DNA of 64,000 nt, taken from assembly GCF_033878955.1 (NCBI RefSeq), contig NZ_CP138858.1, forward strand, positions 3,871,001 through 3,935,000, written 5' to 3'. The notes under the pieces were generated by a model. That model searched no databases and was not told the DNA's origin. It saw only the letters and a program-made list of their open reading frames with translations. This document shows, in pieces, positions 18,772 to 28,488 of the stretch. The DNA is from Coraliomargarita algicola. Its GTDB lineage: Bacteria > Verrucomicrobiota > Verrucomicrobiia > Opitutales > Coraliomargaritaceae. The translations under genes and the position numbers were made by a program. Positions within the stretch are counted from its first letter, which is position 1. Every line of letters begins with the position of its first letter.

Positions 18772-19668
18772 TTAAAGACCTTCAGCGAAGTCGCGTTCGA
18801 AGTAGATGTCGAAGAAGGTGGCTGTGCGGCCAAAGGACATTGCGGCACCGTTTTGGTCCTTCACCGCCCCGAGGTAGCCGAAGTAGGTCCATTGCACGGC
18901 TTGTTGTCCGTTTTGGGCGGGCAGGGAAATGTCGATGCCATAGGCGGCTGCCATGGTCTTGAGATCTTTGAGCGCTTTGATCTGCTCCTGAGTCTCTTCA
19001 CGTTCGCGTACCCAGTCTTCGCTGAAGCTTTCGTTTTGGGTGTCTTTGAGCAGGCGTAGCTTATCGGTAATCAAGCGGTCTACGCCATAGAGCGCGACGC
19101 GGCGATAGTCGCCGATGATCCGTCCGCGGCCGTAGCCATCGGGCAGGCCAGTCACGATGCCGGCCGAACGTGCCTTACGGATGTCGTCGGTGTAGCAGGC
19201 GAACACTCCGTCGTTGTGTGTTTTGCGGTGCTTGGCAAAAATGTCCGCAGTCTCGGGGTCCATTTCGCGGCCGTGTGCCTGCAGCGCTTTCTGGGCGATC
19301 CGCACACCGCCATAAGGCAGCATGGCGCGCTTGAGTGGCTTGTCGGTCTGCACGCCCACGATGGTTTCCAGGTCCTGGTTGATGTAGCCGGCGCCATGGG
19401 AGGCAACCGTGCCGACTACCTTTGTGTCGGCATCCAACACACCACCTGCGGCGCGCTCCTCTTCGAGTAGCAGCTTGAGCTCGTTCCAAAGTTGCGTGGT
19501 TTTTGCGGTCGGCTCTTTCAGAAACGAATAGTCGCCCTGGTAGGGCGTATAGTTCTGCTGAATGAAGTCGCGAACGTCGATCTGGTCTTGCCAGACTCCG
19601 TTACGAAAATTGCGCCATGCGGACGCTGCGTTATCCTCTGTGTGGGCGGGGGATGTTGTAGTTTGCAT
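18772..19668 (-). pseudogene. pflB: Pyruvate formate-lyase, N-terminal third (ends at frameshift)
   Basis: 298 residues matching the start of PFL, with the substrate-site region GYGRGRIIGDYRRVALYG at about 177-194. The conserved sequence stops at [21 protein letters not shown], where a TAA follows a CTT. Restoring one T in the TTT run gives [20 protein letters not shown], joining exactly to the downstream fragment. The joined protein would be 756 residues, the normal PFL length. The fragment alone lacks the active-site Cys and glycyl radical. A GCTAAT-TTT-ATTAGC inverted repeat lies about 27-41 bases upstream of its ATG and may be regulatory. Confidence 0.9.
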
Positions 19669-19880
19669 ATCTGTATTAGATTAAAGAAGTGTGAGCTAAT
19701 TTTATTAGCATCTGTGATTAGTAAAATTTATACAGAAGAAGTATGTAAACAGGTCGTCTAATCGAGTATAAAGTGTGCTAATCCTTTTTTAATAAGCCTA
19801 TCTTATGGTTCCGGTTAGTGATGTCGGGGAGAATGGAGCGCGAGAGGCAGTCGAAACGTTACGTGTAGAGTTCATGTAAC

Positions 19881-19912
19881 TTGACAAATATATCAAATAT
19901 GGCATATTTGAT
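19881..19912 (+). promoter_or_regulatory. higBA promoter with palindromic operator
   Basis: A perfect TTGACA at 19881-19886 is followed by a perfect 9-bp inverted repeat (ATCAAATAT / ATATTTGAT, 19892-19900 and 19904-19912) that covers the expected -10 zone (CATATT at 19903-19908). Repressor binding here would block RNA polymerase, the usual autoregulation of type II toxin-antitoxin operons. Confidence 0.6.
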
Positions 19913-19915
19913 GGC

Positions 19916-20245
19916 GTGAGGTGGTCGGTTTTAATTTTGAATGAAACAGTGGAGAAGGAGTTGGAGGCTTTGCCTGTAGATATGCAGGCACGGTTCTCGC
20001 GGGTGGTTTCTTTAATTGAAGAATTCGGTTTGCCGCATGTGGGAATGCCTCATCTCAGGCATTTGCAGGATAAGCTATGGGAAATGCGATTGACAGGGCG
20101 TGATGGGATTTCTCGTGCGCTCTATGTGACTGCCCGCGGTGAAAAAGTGGTGGTTGTCCGTGTTTTCATTAAGAAAACACGGACAACGCCTCCAAGAGAA
20201 ATTAGGCTGGCATTAGAGCGAGCGAAAGAAATTGAAGGGGATTAA
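19916..20245 (+). CDS. HigB/Gp49-type toxin of type II toxin-antitoxin system
   Basis: A 109-residue protein of the RelE superfamily, phage Gp49/HigB branch. Visible landmarks are the ETVEKELEALP start, LWEMRLTGRDGISRALYVT in the core, and VVVVRVFIKKTRTTPPREI near the end. Such toxins cleave mRNA on the ribosome. The start is GTG with no ribosome site, and homologs of this type begin at the same point. The antitoxin gene follows after 2 bp, in the toxin-first order typical of higBA. Confidence 0.85.
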   Translation: MRWSVLILNETVEKELEALPVDMQARFSRVVSLIEEFGLPHVGMPHLRHLQDKLWEMRLTGRDGISRALYVTARGEKVVVVRVFIKKTRTTPPREIRLALERAKEIEGD

Positions 20246-20247
20246 CA

Positions 20248-20526
20248 ATGAAGACAGCAACACAGTTACACAGAAAGTGGATTAAGAACGCAGATTACGC
20301 AGAAGCTTTTAATGCGCTTGAAGACGAGTTTTCAGTCGCACGTGCATTAATAGATGCACGCACGAAAGCAAAACTCACTCAATCGGAAGTGGCGGCACGT
20401 ATGGAGACATCGCAAGCAGCTGTGGCTCGACTGGAGGCTGGGAGGGGGAATCCATCGCTCGCGACTTTGAAGCGTTACGCCAACGCCACGGGCAGTCATC
20501 TCAAAATCGCTTTGGAGCCTGTTTGA
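20248..20526 (+). CDS. HigA-type antitoxin, XRE-family helix-turn-helix
   Basis: A 92-residue protein. Residues about 38-88 form an HTH_3 domain (LTQSEVAARMETSQAAVARL, then EAGRGNPSLATLKRYA). It would neutralise the toxin encoded 2 bp upstream and repress the operon through the palindrome at 19892-19912. Confidence 0.88.
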   Translation: MKTATQLHRKWIKNADYAEAFNALEDEFSVARALIDARTKAKLTQSEVAARMETSQAAVARLEAGRGNPSLATLKRYANATGSHLKIALEPV

Positions 20527-20586
20527 TCCTTGAAAGAGTCGTCAGAAGGCAGATGTCAGAGGCCCAGTCTGAATATCAATAAGTCA

Positions 20587-20620
20587 CAAAAAAAACGCTC
20601 ACGGTTTCCCGTGAGCGTTT
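20587..20620 (-). terminator. typA intrinsic terminator (bidirectional shape)
   Basis: A perfect 12-bp stem (AAACGCTCACGG / CCGTGAGCGTTT) with loop TTTC is followed on the minus strand by eight T. It lies 26 bp past the typA stop and may also serve higBA from the other side. Confidence 0.85.
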
Positions 20621-20645
20621 GGTCTAAATAATATGCCCTATGGGC

Positions 20646-22481
<1,836 letters not shown>

Positions 22482-22500
22482 GTGCTTAAGGATGTCTTGA

Positions 22501-22572
22501 TCGTAATCCTAGTCTTAAACCTACTCCAGTTAAGTCCCAGTGATGGGATTGGTTTCAGAGTAAGGATTACGA
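22501..22572 (-). other. Structured element in typA 5' leader
   Basis: Nested complementary arms can fold this stretch. The outer stem is TCGTAATCCT / AGGATTACGA (10 bp, 22501-22510 and 22563-22572), then AAACC/GGTTT, then TCCCA/TGGGA closed by a 4-nt loop. It lies 19 bases upstream of typA. It could be a cis-regulatory RNA or a copy of an intergenic repeat. Confidence 0.45.
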
Positions 22573-22592
22573 TTCAGATCACCTAGAAATAG

Positions 22593-22619
22593 AAAACCCG
22601 CCGAGAAATTAACGGCGGG
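22593..22619 (-). terminator. Terminator of the LEA14-like gene
   Basis: A 7-bp G+C stem (CCCGCCG / CGGCGGG) with a 9-nt loop is followed on the minus strand by TTTTCT. It is placed downstream of the lipoprotein gene and upstream of typA. Confidence 0.65.
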
Positions 22620-22703
22620 GTGGTAGTTAAAGGGCGGCATAGATGTCAGCCTGAGGAGCGAAGTCAATGGAAATAGACGATGCGCCGTACGCTGGGCCTT
22701 GGT

Positions 22704-23162
22704 TCAACGCATCGGTAGTGTACCAGTTTTAGTGATGGTGGTCGCAGGCATCCACTTGGAGCTCGTGCCGAGCTTGGTGCGCAGTTCGTAGGGGAGTTCG
22801 CTGCTGGGAGTCTCCATTAGGCGAGCGGCCAGACGGACACTATTAACCAAGCTGGCGGCCGAACTGACGGAGATGACGGCGTCGCTGTAGCCTTCGATCG
22901 CTGGAATATTATTTGCGGTGCCATTGATGACATGGATCCCGTCGAGGCTTAGCTGGTAGTAGAGCCCTTTGAGGTGGATCGTGTCGGCATTGGGATTTAC
23001 GATGCACAGTTGAATCGTAAATTGTAATGCTGCCGTATCCGTTGCGCTTTTGGAGATGCCAACAACATCCACCTGTGGCTGCTCGTAATTGGGGTCCATG
23101 CTGGCGCAAGCTCCTAGCAGCAGTGTGGCGATCATCAAGAGTAGCAGTGGTAAGGATTTCAT
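22704..23162 (-). CDS. LEA14-like (WHy domain) lipoprotein
   Basis: 152 residues started at MKSLPLLLLMIATLLLGAC, which is a lipoprotein signal with lipobox LLGAC at about 16-20. The mature part resembles the WHy/LEA_2 fold (IQLCIVNPNADTIHLKGLYY and GTANNIPAIEGYSD), linked in other organisms to desiccation or stress tolerance. Upstream in-frame ATGs exist (23186, 23225) but would bury the signal peptide. Confidence 0.75.
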   Translation of the reverse strand: MKSLPLLLLMIATLLLGACASMDPNYEQPQVDVVGISKSATDTAALQFTIQLCIVNPNADTIHLKGLYYQLSLDGIHVINGTANNIPAIEGYSDAVISVSSAASLVNSVRLAARLMETPSSELPYELRTKLGTSSKWMPATTITKTGTLPMR

Positions 23163-23290
23163 GCTGAAAGGGAAACGATTCGGCATACTGTCGGCGAGCT
23201 TTTTACAGTGGCAACTATGTGTCATGGTTCGGATACTACGTATGAAGATTATTCTGTCCTATTTGAGGGCTCTGTTTTAAGAGTCTAGCT

Positions 23291-24202
23291 ATGGACGCTT
23301 CCAATCGTTTTTATCAATACACTCCAGCTGCTCATTTTCTTGTCACAGACGAGGATGCCGCAGATTTCTTGCAAAGTCAGTTTAGTAACGAACTGCGCCC
23401 TTTCGATACGGGGCAGTGCACCTACGGACTCTGGCTGGATGTGAAGGGCAAGGTGATCGCGGACGGTGTGGTGCTCTGTGAAGGAGAGGAACAGTTCCGT
23501 GTGATCAGCGACCGTTGCCCTGGGGAGACGATCATGGCGCATCTGCAACGGCACATTATCGCCGACGACGTGGTGATCGAGCCCTGTGAGCCTGGATTTT
23601 GCTTTCAGTTCACTGCCGCCGCTGTCCATGCGCTGGGTTTGGAGCTTCCTGCATGTGGACGATTTGTAGATGTCGAAGGAGGGCGTCTGTATTGCGCGCG
23701 AAATCAGCTATATAATATGCTGCTTGAGACCGAAGCGGCTGCGGAGGCCTACCGTGCCCGTTTAATAACTGCGGGTTTTGTGTCGCTTTCCGATACTGAG
23801 TATGGGCTGGCGCGTATTGCCGCGGGTATCCCTCAGGTGCCTGATGAGATCGGCTCTGCCGACCTACCGGGAGAGGGGCAGCTGCAGCAGGATGCGATCT
23901 CGTTTACTAAAGGTTGCTATCTCGGGCAGGAAGTGGTCGCTCGTATGCATAATCTGGGTAAGCCGCAACGTGGCCTATTCATCGTGCAAGGGCAGGGGGC
24001 TGTGCCCGCTACGCCCTGTGCCTTATATAATCGCGATACCAAGCAGGTTGGAGAGCTTCGTACTGCCTACCGCGATGCGAATGCTTGGCGAGGCGTGGCG
24101 ATTCTCAAAACCCGTTTCGCTGGAGTGGGCGAAAAATTGCTCGCCGATTCTAATGAGTTGACAGTTAGCTCGTTGCTGCGGGAAAGACTTGGGAATGACT
24201 GA
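23291..24202 (+). CDS. ygfZ: YgfZ/GcvT-domain folate-binding protein
   Basis: 303 residues with the hallmark KGCYLGQE motif (Lys207, Cys209) followed by VVAR. YgfZ proteins bind tetrahydrofolate and help maintain certain Fe-S enzymes such as MiaB. The N-terminal domain resembles the aminomethyltransferase GcvT, but no glycine-cleavage genes are near, and the motif separates it from GcvT. A small gene overlaps its stop codon. Confidence 0.92.
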   Translation: MDASNRFYQYTPAAHFLVTDEDAADFLQSQFSNELRPFDTGQCTYGLWLDVKGKVIADGVVLCEGEEQFRVISDRCPGETIMAHLQRHIIADDVVIEPCEPGFCFQFTAAAVHALGLELPACGRFVDVEGGRLYCARNQLYNMLLETEAAAEAYRARLITAGFVSLSDTEYGLARIAAGIPQVPDEIGSADLPGEGQLQQDAISFTKGCYLGQEVVARMHNLGKPQRGLFIVQGQGAVPATPCALYNRDTKQVGELRTAYRDANAWRGVAILKTRFAGVGEKLLADSNELTVSSLLRERLGND

Positions 24203-24395
24203 TTTATCCGATGAGAATGAGCGTGAACTGGCGCAGATATTTATCAATTTGGGTGCTTCGGAGAGTCAGGCTCCAGTCATGGCTGCGCAGCTTTTAAAGC
24301 GTGCAGGGCAAATTGCGGAAGAGCGTGGAATTTCAAAAGTCGAGGCGACGGAAACCCTATTAAAACAGGTGTTTGCCGCGCGGCAGGGGGCTTGA
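24195..24395 (+). CDS. Small hypothetical protein coupled to ygfZ
   Basis: 66 residues, mostly helical by eye (ERELAQIFINLGASESQAPV, then MAAQLLKRAGQIAEERGISK). The ATG overlaps the ygfZ stop by 8 bp (ATGACTGA), so translational coupling is likely. I do not recognise the family. A TTG start two codons earlier is possible. The regular amphipathic pattern and tight overlap support a real gene. Confidence 0.6.
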   Translation: MTDLSDENERELAQIFINLGASESQAPVMAAQLLKRAGQIAEERGISKVEATETLLKQVFAARQGA

Positions 24396-24549
24396 GTGCG
24401 CTCTGACAAAGGATTGAAGCGGCTAGGGGCGCTGAAAACCGCAAATAATAGCGGATTAGAGCGGATTTTAGGTTGACGATTACAAGTGCGCCTTCCCATA
24501 TTTGCGACGGTCATCAGACCAATCAACCTCAACAAAATTAATATATTCT

Positions 24550-24825
24550 ATGAACAAAGCAGAACTCGTTGCAGAAGTACAAAAATCACTCGGTGCAGAC
24601 ACCTCCAAAGCAGCCGCAGAGCGTGCGATTGAGGCCGTGCTCGAAGGCATCAAAAAGGGTGTTAAAAAGGACAAAAATGTCCAACTGATCGGTTTCGGAA
24701 CTTTCTCTGTGACAAAGCGCGCAGCTCGTGACGGTATCAACCCACAAACTGGCGAGAAAATCAAAATTAAGGCTTCTAAAGCTGTTAAATTTAAGGCGGG
24801 TGCAGGCCTCAAGGCAGTCCTCTAA
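24550..24825 (+). CDS. HU-family DNA-binding protein
   Basis: 91 residues with the HU/IHF signature: MNKAELVAEV, then IGFGTFSVTKRAARDGINPQ and the GEKIKIKASKAVKFKAG DNA-contacting arm. It is a nucleoid protein that bends DNA as a dimer. The start is ATG 24550; the frame open to 24502 has no support. A strong terminator follows, so it is monocistronic. Confidence 0.95.
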   Translation: MNKAELVAEVQKSLGADTSKAAAERAIEAVLEGIKKGVKKDKNVQLIGFGTFSVTKRAARDGINPQTGEKIKIKASKAVKFKAGAGLKAVL

Positions 24826-24892
24826 GGGCGCCTACTGTCGCGATTTCGGCTCTCAACTTCGCGGTTTACCCCTACGCTGAGTTGAGCCTACC

Positions 24893-24929
24893 AAAAACCG
24901 CAGTTTCCATCGGAGACTGCGGTTTTTTT
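24893..24929 (+). terminator. Intrinsic terminator of the HU gene
   Basis: A 12-bp outer stem (AAAAACCGCAGT / ACTGCGGTTTTT) extended by TTCC/GGAG-like pairs around a short loop, with seven T at the 3' side. An A run on the other side makes it bidirectional in form. Confidence 0.88.
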
Positions 24930-24952
24930 GTCATCTCACGTAAAAAATACGC

Positions 24953-24978
24953 CTTTGCGGTTGCCAGCCACCGCAAAG
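24953..24978 (+). other. Hairpin in leuC leader
   Basis: A perfect 9-bp inverted repeat (CTTTGCGGT / ACCGCAAAG) with an 8-nt loop, about 57 bases before the leuC ATG and after the HU terminator. It has no T run, so it is more likely an operator or leader stem than a terminator. Confidence 0.5.
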
Positions 24979-25035
24979 CTATCCTTATTGAGACCCTTTT
25001 GAGAATCACTATTTACTATTTTTAGGAACAAGATT

Positions 25036-26460
25036 ATGGGCAAAAGCTTATTTGAAAAAGTATGGGACGCGCACGCCGTTCGCCAGTTGGCAAACGGGCA
25101 GACGCAATTATTAATCGGTACGCACCTTATTCATGAGGTTACGAGTCCGCAGGCCTTTGGAATGCTCCGTGATCGTGATTTGAAAGTGCAGTACCCGCAT
25201 CGCACATTTGCGACAGTTGACCACATCGTGCCGACCAATGAGGCTGTCGAACCTTACAGCGATCCGCTTGCTCAGGGAATGATCGAAGAGCTACGTAAGA
25301 ATTGTGCCGAGAACAATGTAACTTTCTTCGATACAAATACAGGTAAGCAGGGCGTCGTTCACATCGTCGGTCCAGAGCAGGGCATCACGCAACCCGGCAC
25401 CACGATCGCTTGTGGGGATTCGCATACTGCGACTCACGGGGCTTTTGGTGCGATTGCCTTTGGTATTGGCACCAGCCAGGTGCGCGATGTGCTCGCGACT
25501 CAAACCATTGCTCTGAACAAGCTCAAGGTGCGCCGTATCAATGTGAACGGCACATTGCCTCCCGGTGTGTATGCCAAGGATGTGATCTTACATATCATTC
25601 GTTTGCTCGGGACTCAAGGTGGCACTGGATTCGCCTATGAGTATGCGGGGACCACTTTCGATAACTTCACGATGGAAGAGCGGATGACTGTCTGCAACAT
25701 GTCGATCGAGGGCGGTGCCCGTGTCGGCTATGTCAATCCTGACGACACCACTTTCGAGTATTTGAAAGGCCGTCCTTATTCTCCTAAGGGAACGGCTTGG
25801 GAGGCTGCGGTTGAGCAATGGAAGTCTTTCGCCTCTGACGATGACTGCACTTTCGATGACGTCGTGGACATCGACGCATCGCAAATTCAGCCGACTGTGA
25901 CTTGGGGGATTACGCCAGGTCAAGGTGTGGGTATTGAAGAAAATATTCCTACTGTGGCGGATGCGCCGACCCAGTCGGAGCGTGACTCGGTCGCTGAGGC
26001 CCTCGAATACATGCAGTTTGAAGGTGGCAGCCCGATCAAGGGCAAGAAGATCGATGTTGCATTCATCGGTTCTTGCACCAACGGCCGCTTGTCTGACTTT
26101 CAGGAAGTCGCCAAATACGTCAAGGGCCACAAAGTGGCAGAGGGCGTGCAAGCCATCGTGGTTCCCGGCTCGCAAGTCGTGGCTAAAATCGCTGAAGAGC
26201 TTGGCTTGGATAAAATCTATATCGAAGCTGGTTTCGAATGGCGTGCCGCAGGTTGCTCCATGTGCTTGGCGATGAATCCCGACAAGTTGATCGGCGATCA
26301 ATTGTGTGCGAGTTCCTCCAACCGTAACTTCAAAGGCCGTCAAGGTAGTCCCACGGGACGCACAATGCTCATGAGCCCACTCATGGTCGCCGCCGCTGCA
26401 GTGACCGGACAAGTTTCTGATGCCCGTGAGGTCTTCGGATTCGCTTCCGCTAATGCTTAA
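25036..26460 (+). CDS. leuC: 3-isopropylmalate dehydratase large subunit
   Basis: A 474-residue aconitase-family protein. Cluster-ligand cysteines are visible in [11 protein letters not shown] and in [33 protein letters not shown] is the substrate-region motif. With LeuD it isomerises 2-isopropylmalate to 3-isopropylmalate in leucine synthesis. It is one of the few genes here with a plausible ribosome site (AGGA upstream of ATG). leuD follows after 32 bp; leuA and leuB are not in the window. Confidence 0.97.
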   Translation: MGKSLFEKVWDAHAVRQLANGQTQLLIGTHLIHEVTSPQAFGMLRDRDLKVQYPHRTFATVDHIVPTNEAVEPYSDPLAQGMIEELRKNCAENNVTFFDTNTGKQGVVHIVGPEQGITQPGTTIACGDSHTATHGAFGAIAFGIGTSQVRDVLATQTIALNKLKVRRINVNGTLPPGVYAKDVILHIIRLLGTQGGTGFAYEYAGTTFDNFTMEERMTVCNMSIEGGARVGYVNPDDTTFEYLKGRPYSPKGTAWEAAVEQWKSFASDDDCTFDDVVDIDASQIQPTVTWGITPGQGVGIEENIPTVADAPTQSERDSVAEALEYMQFEGGSPIKGKKIDVAFIGSCTNGRLSDFQEVAKYVKGHKVAEGVQAIVVPGSQVVAKIAEELGLDKIYIEAGFEWRAAGCSMCLAMNPDKLIGDQLCASSSNRNFKGRQGSPTGRTMLMSPLMVAAAAVTGQVSDAREVFGFASANA

Positions 26461-26492
26461 TTCCTAATTATTAATTTCAAATTTATATAGTC

Positions 26493-27095
26493 ATGCCAGC
26501 CACACCTATTAAACAAGTCACCGGTAAGGGCGTTTTTGTCCCCGGCGACGATATTGATACCGATCGCATCATTCCTGCACGCTTCATGAAGTGCATCACC
26601 TTCGACGGTCTCGGCGATTATCTTTTCTACGACGTTCGTAAGACTGAATCGGGAGAAGATAAAAAGCACAATCTGAATGATCCGCGCTTTGCCGGCGCAT
26701 CCATCCTAGTCAGCGGCAACAACTTCGGTTGTGGCAGCTCTCGTGAGCACGCGCCGCAGTCTATTTTGCGAGCAGGCTACAGTGCTGTGATCGCAGGCAG
26801 TTTTGCGGAGATCTTCTTTGGTAACTCCACGAATCTGGGCGTGGTTTGTGTGATCGCCAGTGACGCCGACCGTGCTAGCATCGCACAAGCAATCGAGGCC
26901 AATCCGGAAATCGAGCTTACCATCGACATCGAAGATCACAAAATCTGGTTCGGCGATCAGTCGGTGCCATGCGATATCAAGCCCGGTGCACGTGATAGCT
27001 TGCTGAGCGGTAATTATGATCCGCTGGATGAGCTACTTGAAGGGGCGGGGGATGTCGCAAAGACCGCCGGCGCCTTGCCTTATATGCAAGCGTGA
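26493..27095 (+). CDS. leuD: 3-isopropylmalate dehydratase small subunit
   Basis: A 200-residue swivel-domain protein with DDIDTDRIIPARFMK near the start and GNNFGCGSSREHAP, the conserved LeuD motif. It forms the LeuCD heterodimer with the product of the gene 32 bp upstream. Confidence 0.97.
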   Translation: MPATPIKQVTGKGVFVPGDDIDTDRIIPARFMKCITFDGLGDYLFYDVRKTESGEDKKHNLNDPRFAGASILVSGNNFGCGSSREHAPQSILRAGYSAVIAGSFAEIFFGNSTNLGVVCVIASDADRASIAQAIEANPEIELTIDIEDHKIWFGDQSVPCDIKPGARDSLLSGNYDPLDELLEGAGDVAKTAGALPYMQA

Positions 27096-27161
27096 CATCG
27101 GCTGGTAATCTGCTAGCTTGTATGGGTCGTTTTCGACTTATTCACATTAACCACATCAACT

Positions 27162-27320
27162 ATGGACAATAAAATCGTTCTCATCCTACTTGCCATTTTT
27201 CTGCCTCCAGTTGCAGTTGCGCTAAAGTCGGGTGCAGGCAAGTCATTGCTGATTAATATTATTCTATGCTTTCTGTTCTACATTCCAGCCGTGATTCACG
27301 CGCTGTTAGTTGTACTCTAA
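27162..27320 (+). CDS. YqaE/Pmp3-family small membrane protein
   Basis: A 52-residue ORF: LAIFLPPVAVALK, a short loop, then INIILCFLFYIPAVIHALLV. The double-hairpin layout with LPPxAV and IPxxIHAL motifs is the signature of the YqaE/Pmp3 (UPF0057) family, linked in yeast and plants to membrane potential and salt or cold tolerance. It has its own strong terminator (27351-27381). It follows leuD by 66 bp. Confidence 0.88.
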   Translation: MDNKIVLILLAIFLPPVAVALKSGAGKSLLINIILCFLFYIPAVIHALLVVL

Positions 27321-27350
27321 ACGCAGGAACATCAGTCAATATTTACTGAC

Positions 27351-27381
27351 AAAAGGCGCAGCTTCGGTTGCGCCTTTTTTT
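27351..27381 (+). terminator. Intrinsic terminator of the YqaE-like gene
   Basis: A 10-bp stem (AAAAGGCGCA / TGCGCCTTTT), inner pairs and a UUCG-type tetraloop are followed by a run of T. It is a very stable hairpin. Confidence 0.9.
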
Positions 27382-27389
27382 ATCTGATT

Positions 27390-27458
27390 AGGTTGGAATC
27401 CCGCCATTAGGCGGTTCATCTTCTTTTTTCAGACCGCCTGAAGGCGGGACTCCAACCT
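27390..27458. repeat. REP-like imperfect inverted repeat
   Basis: Arms of 26 bp (27390-27415 and 27433-27458, starting AGGTTGGAATCCCGCC and ending GGCGGGACTCCAACCT) pair with few mismatches around a 17-nt T-rich loop. Each arm holds a smaller GC palindrome (CCGCC..GGCGG). This fits a REP/MITE-type element; a candidate REP transposase gene is at 44.3 kb. Confidence 0.65.
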
Positions 27459-27472
27459 TTGCCTCTGATTTT

Positions 27473-28036
27473 ATGGACATCTTTACTCACGCAGGAATTT
27501 TTATCTATCCGCTCGCACTTTGTTCCTTGGTGGCGGTTTTCATCACCTTTGAGCGATTGCTCGCTTTACGTCCATCCCGAGTGATGCCCGCTTCGTTAGT
27601 GGATGCTTTCGTTTCGGGGAAATTTGACGGAATTGAGTCGAATCAAAATTCCGTGGCCGGGCGCATCGTTCACTTCTATCGTTCGCGTCGTGCCGATGCG
27701 GACTCACTCCAAGCTTATGCGCGACTTGAAGTCAGCCGTATGGAACGAGGCGTTTTTTTATTAGAAGTTGTGATCGGTGCTGCGCCTTTGATTGGTCTTT
27801 TGGGGACGGTGACCGGCTTGACTCAAGTCTTTAGTGGCTTCTCTGCGGAGACGGGCTTGCCGGACCCAGCTGCCTTTATTCGCGGTATTGCGCTCGCGCT
27901 GAATACCACCATTTTGGGCCTTGCCATTGCCATACCAGCCCTGGCGGCCCACGCTTATGTGCTGCGGCGCGTGGAGTTTATGGCTGCACGCATCGGACTC
28001 GGTGTGCAGGCTCTGCTTCAATCTGAACAGGACTAG
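27473..28036 (+). CDS. exbB: MotA/TolQ/ExbB proton channel family protein
   Basis: 187 residues with three membrane segments: about 9-27, then the conserved pair around GAAPLIGLLGTVTGLTQVFSG (about 102-122) and LALNTTILGLAIAIPALAAH (about 143-162). Partnered with ExbD it turns the proton gradient into work on TonB- or Tol-type partners. No tonB gene is in view. exbD follows after 12 bp. Confidence 0.92.
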   Translation: MDIFTHAGIFIYPLALCSLVAVFITFERLLALRPSRVMPASLVDAFVSGKFDGIESNQNSVAGRIVHFYRSRRADADSLQAYARLEVSRMERGVFLLEVVIGAAPLIGLLGTVTGLTQVFSGFSAETGLPDPAAFIRGIALALNTTILGLAIAIPALAAHAYVLRRVEFMAARIGLGVQALLQSEQD

Positions 28037-28048
28037 GCGTCTTCGAGT

Positions 28049-28456
28049 ATGGACCCCACATCTGATTTGATTCGTCGCCGCCGGCGACAACCTGTCATCA
28101 ACATTGTGCCTTTGGTCGATGTATTGACCGTCTTGTTGTTCTTCTTCCTGGTCACGATGCAGTTTAAGCAGGTCAGTTCACTGAATATCACCGTGCCAAA
28201 GATTGAGACCGCCGGCGAAAACGAGATCCAAGAGCAAATCGTGATCGCGTTGAGCCCTGAAGGGGAATTTTACTTAAATGACCGGCCGGTTGACAAGCCA
28301 GCGCTCGAGGCTGCGATGAAGCTCGCTGGAGAGCTTACGCCTGACATGCCCATCTTACTCGTCGCCGACGAGGAAGTGCCGCTCCGGTATGTGACTGAAG
28401 TGATGGATGTCTGTCGCAGTCATCAGCTGAATAAGATTCGCTTGCAGTCGCGATAA
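28049..28456 (+). CDS. exbD: ExbD/TolR biopolymer transport protein
   Basis: 135 residues: a basic cytoplasmic start (IRRRRRQ), one membrane helix with the family aspartate (INIVPLVDVLTVLLFFFLVT, about 18-37) and a periplasmic domain. It pairs with the ExbB-like channel encoded upstream. Confidence 0.93.
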   Translation: MDPTSDLIRRRRRQPVINIVPLVDVLTVLLFFFLVTMQFKQVSSLNITVPKIETAGENEIQEQIVIALSPEGEFYLNDRPVDKPALEAAMKLAGELTPDMPILLVADEEVPLRYVTEVMDVCRSHQLNKIRLQSR

Positions 28457-28488
28457 TCGGGCCGAGCTGCCAGGCTAGTTTGGAGCAT

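Noticed and set aside
18770..18780. TTTAAAC at the pflB break, like a -1 programmed frameshift heptamer
   Set aside because: The slippery phase does not match: the upstream frame reads CTT TAA, while the heptamer needs TTA AAC in the zero frame. Slipping CTT back by one gives TCT, which does not pair.
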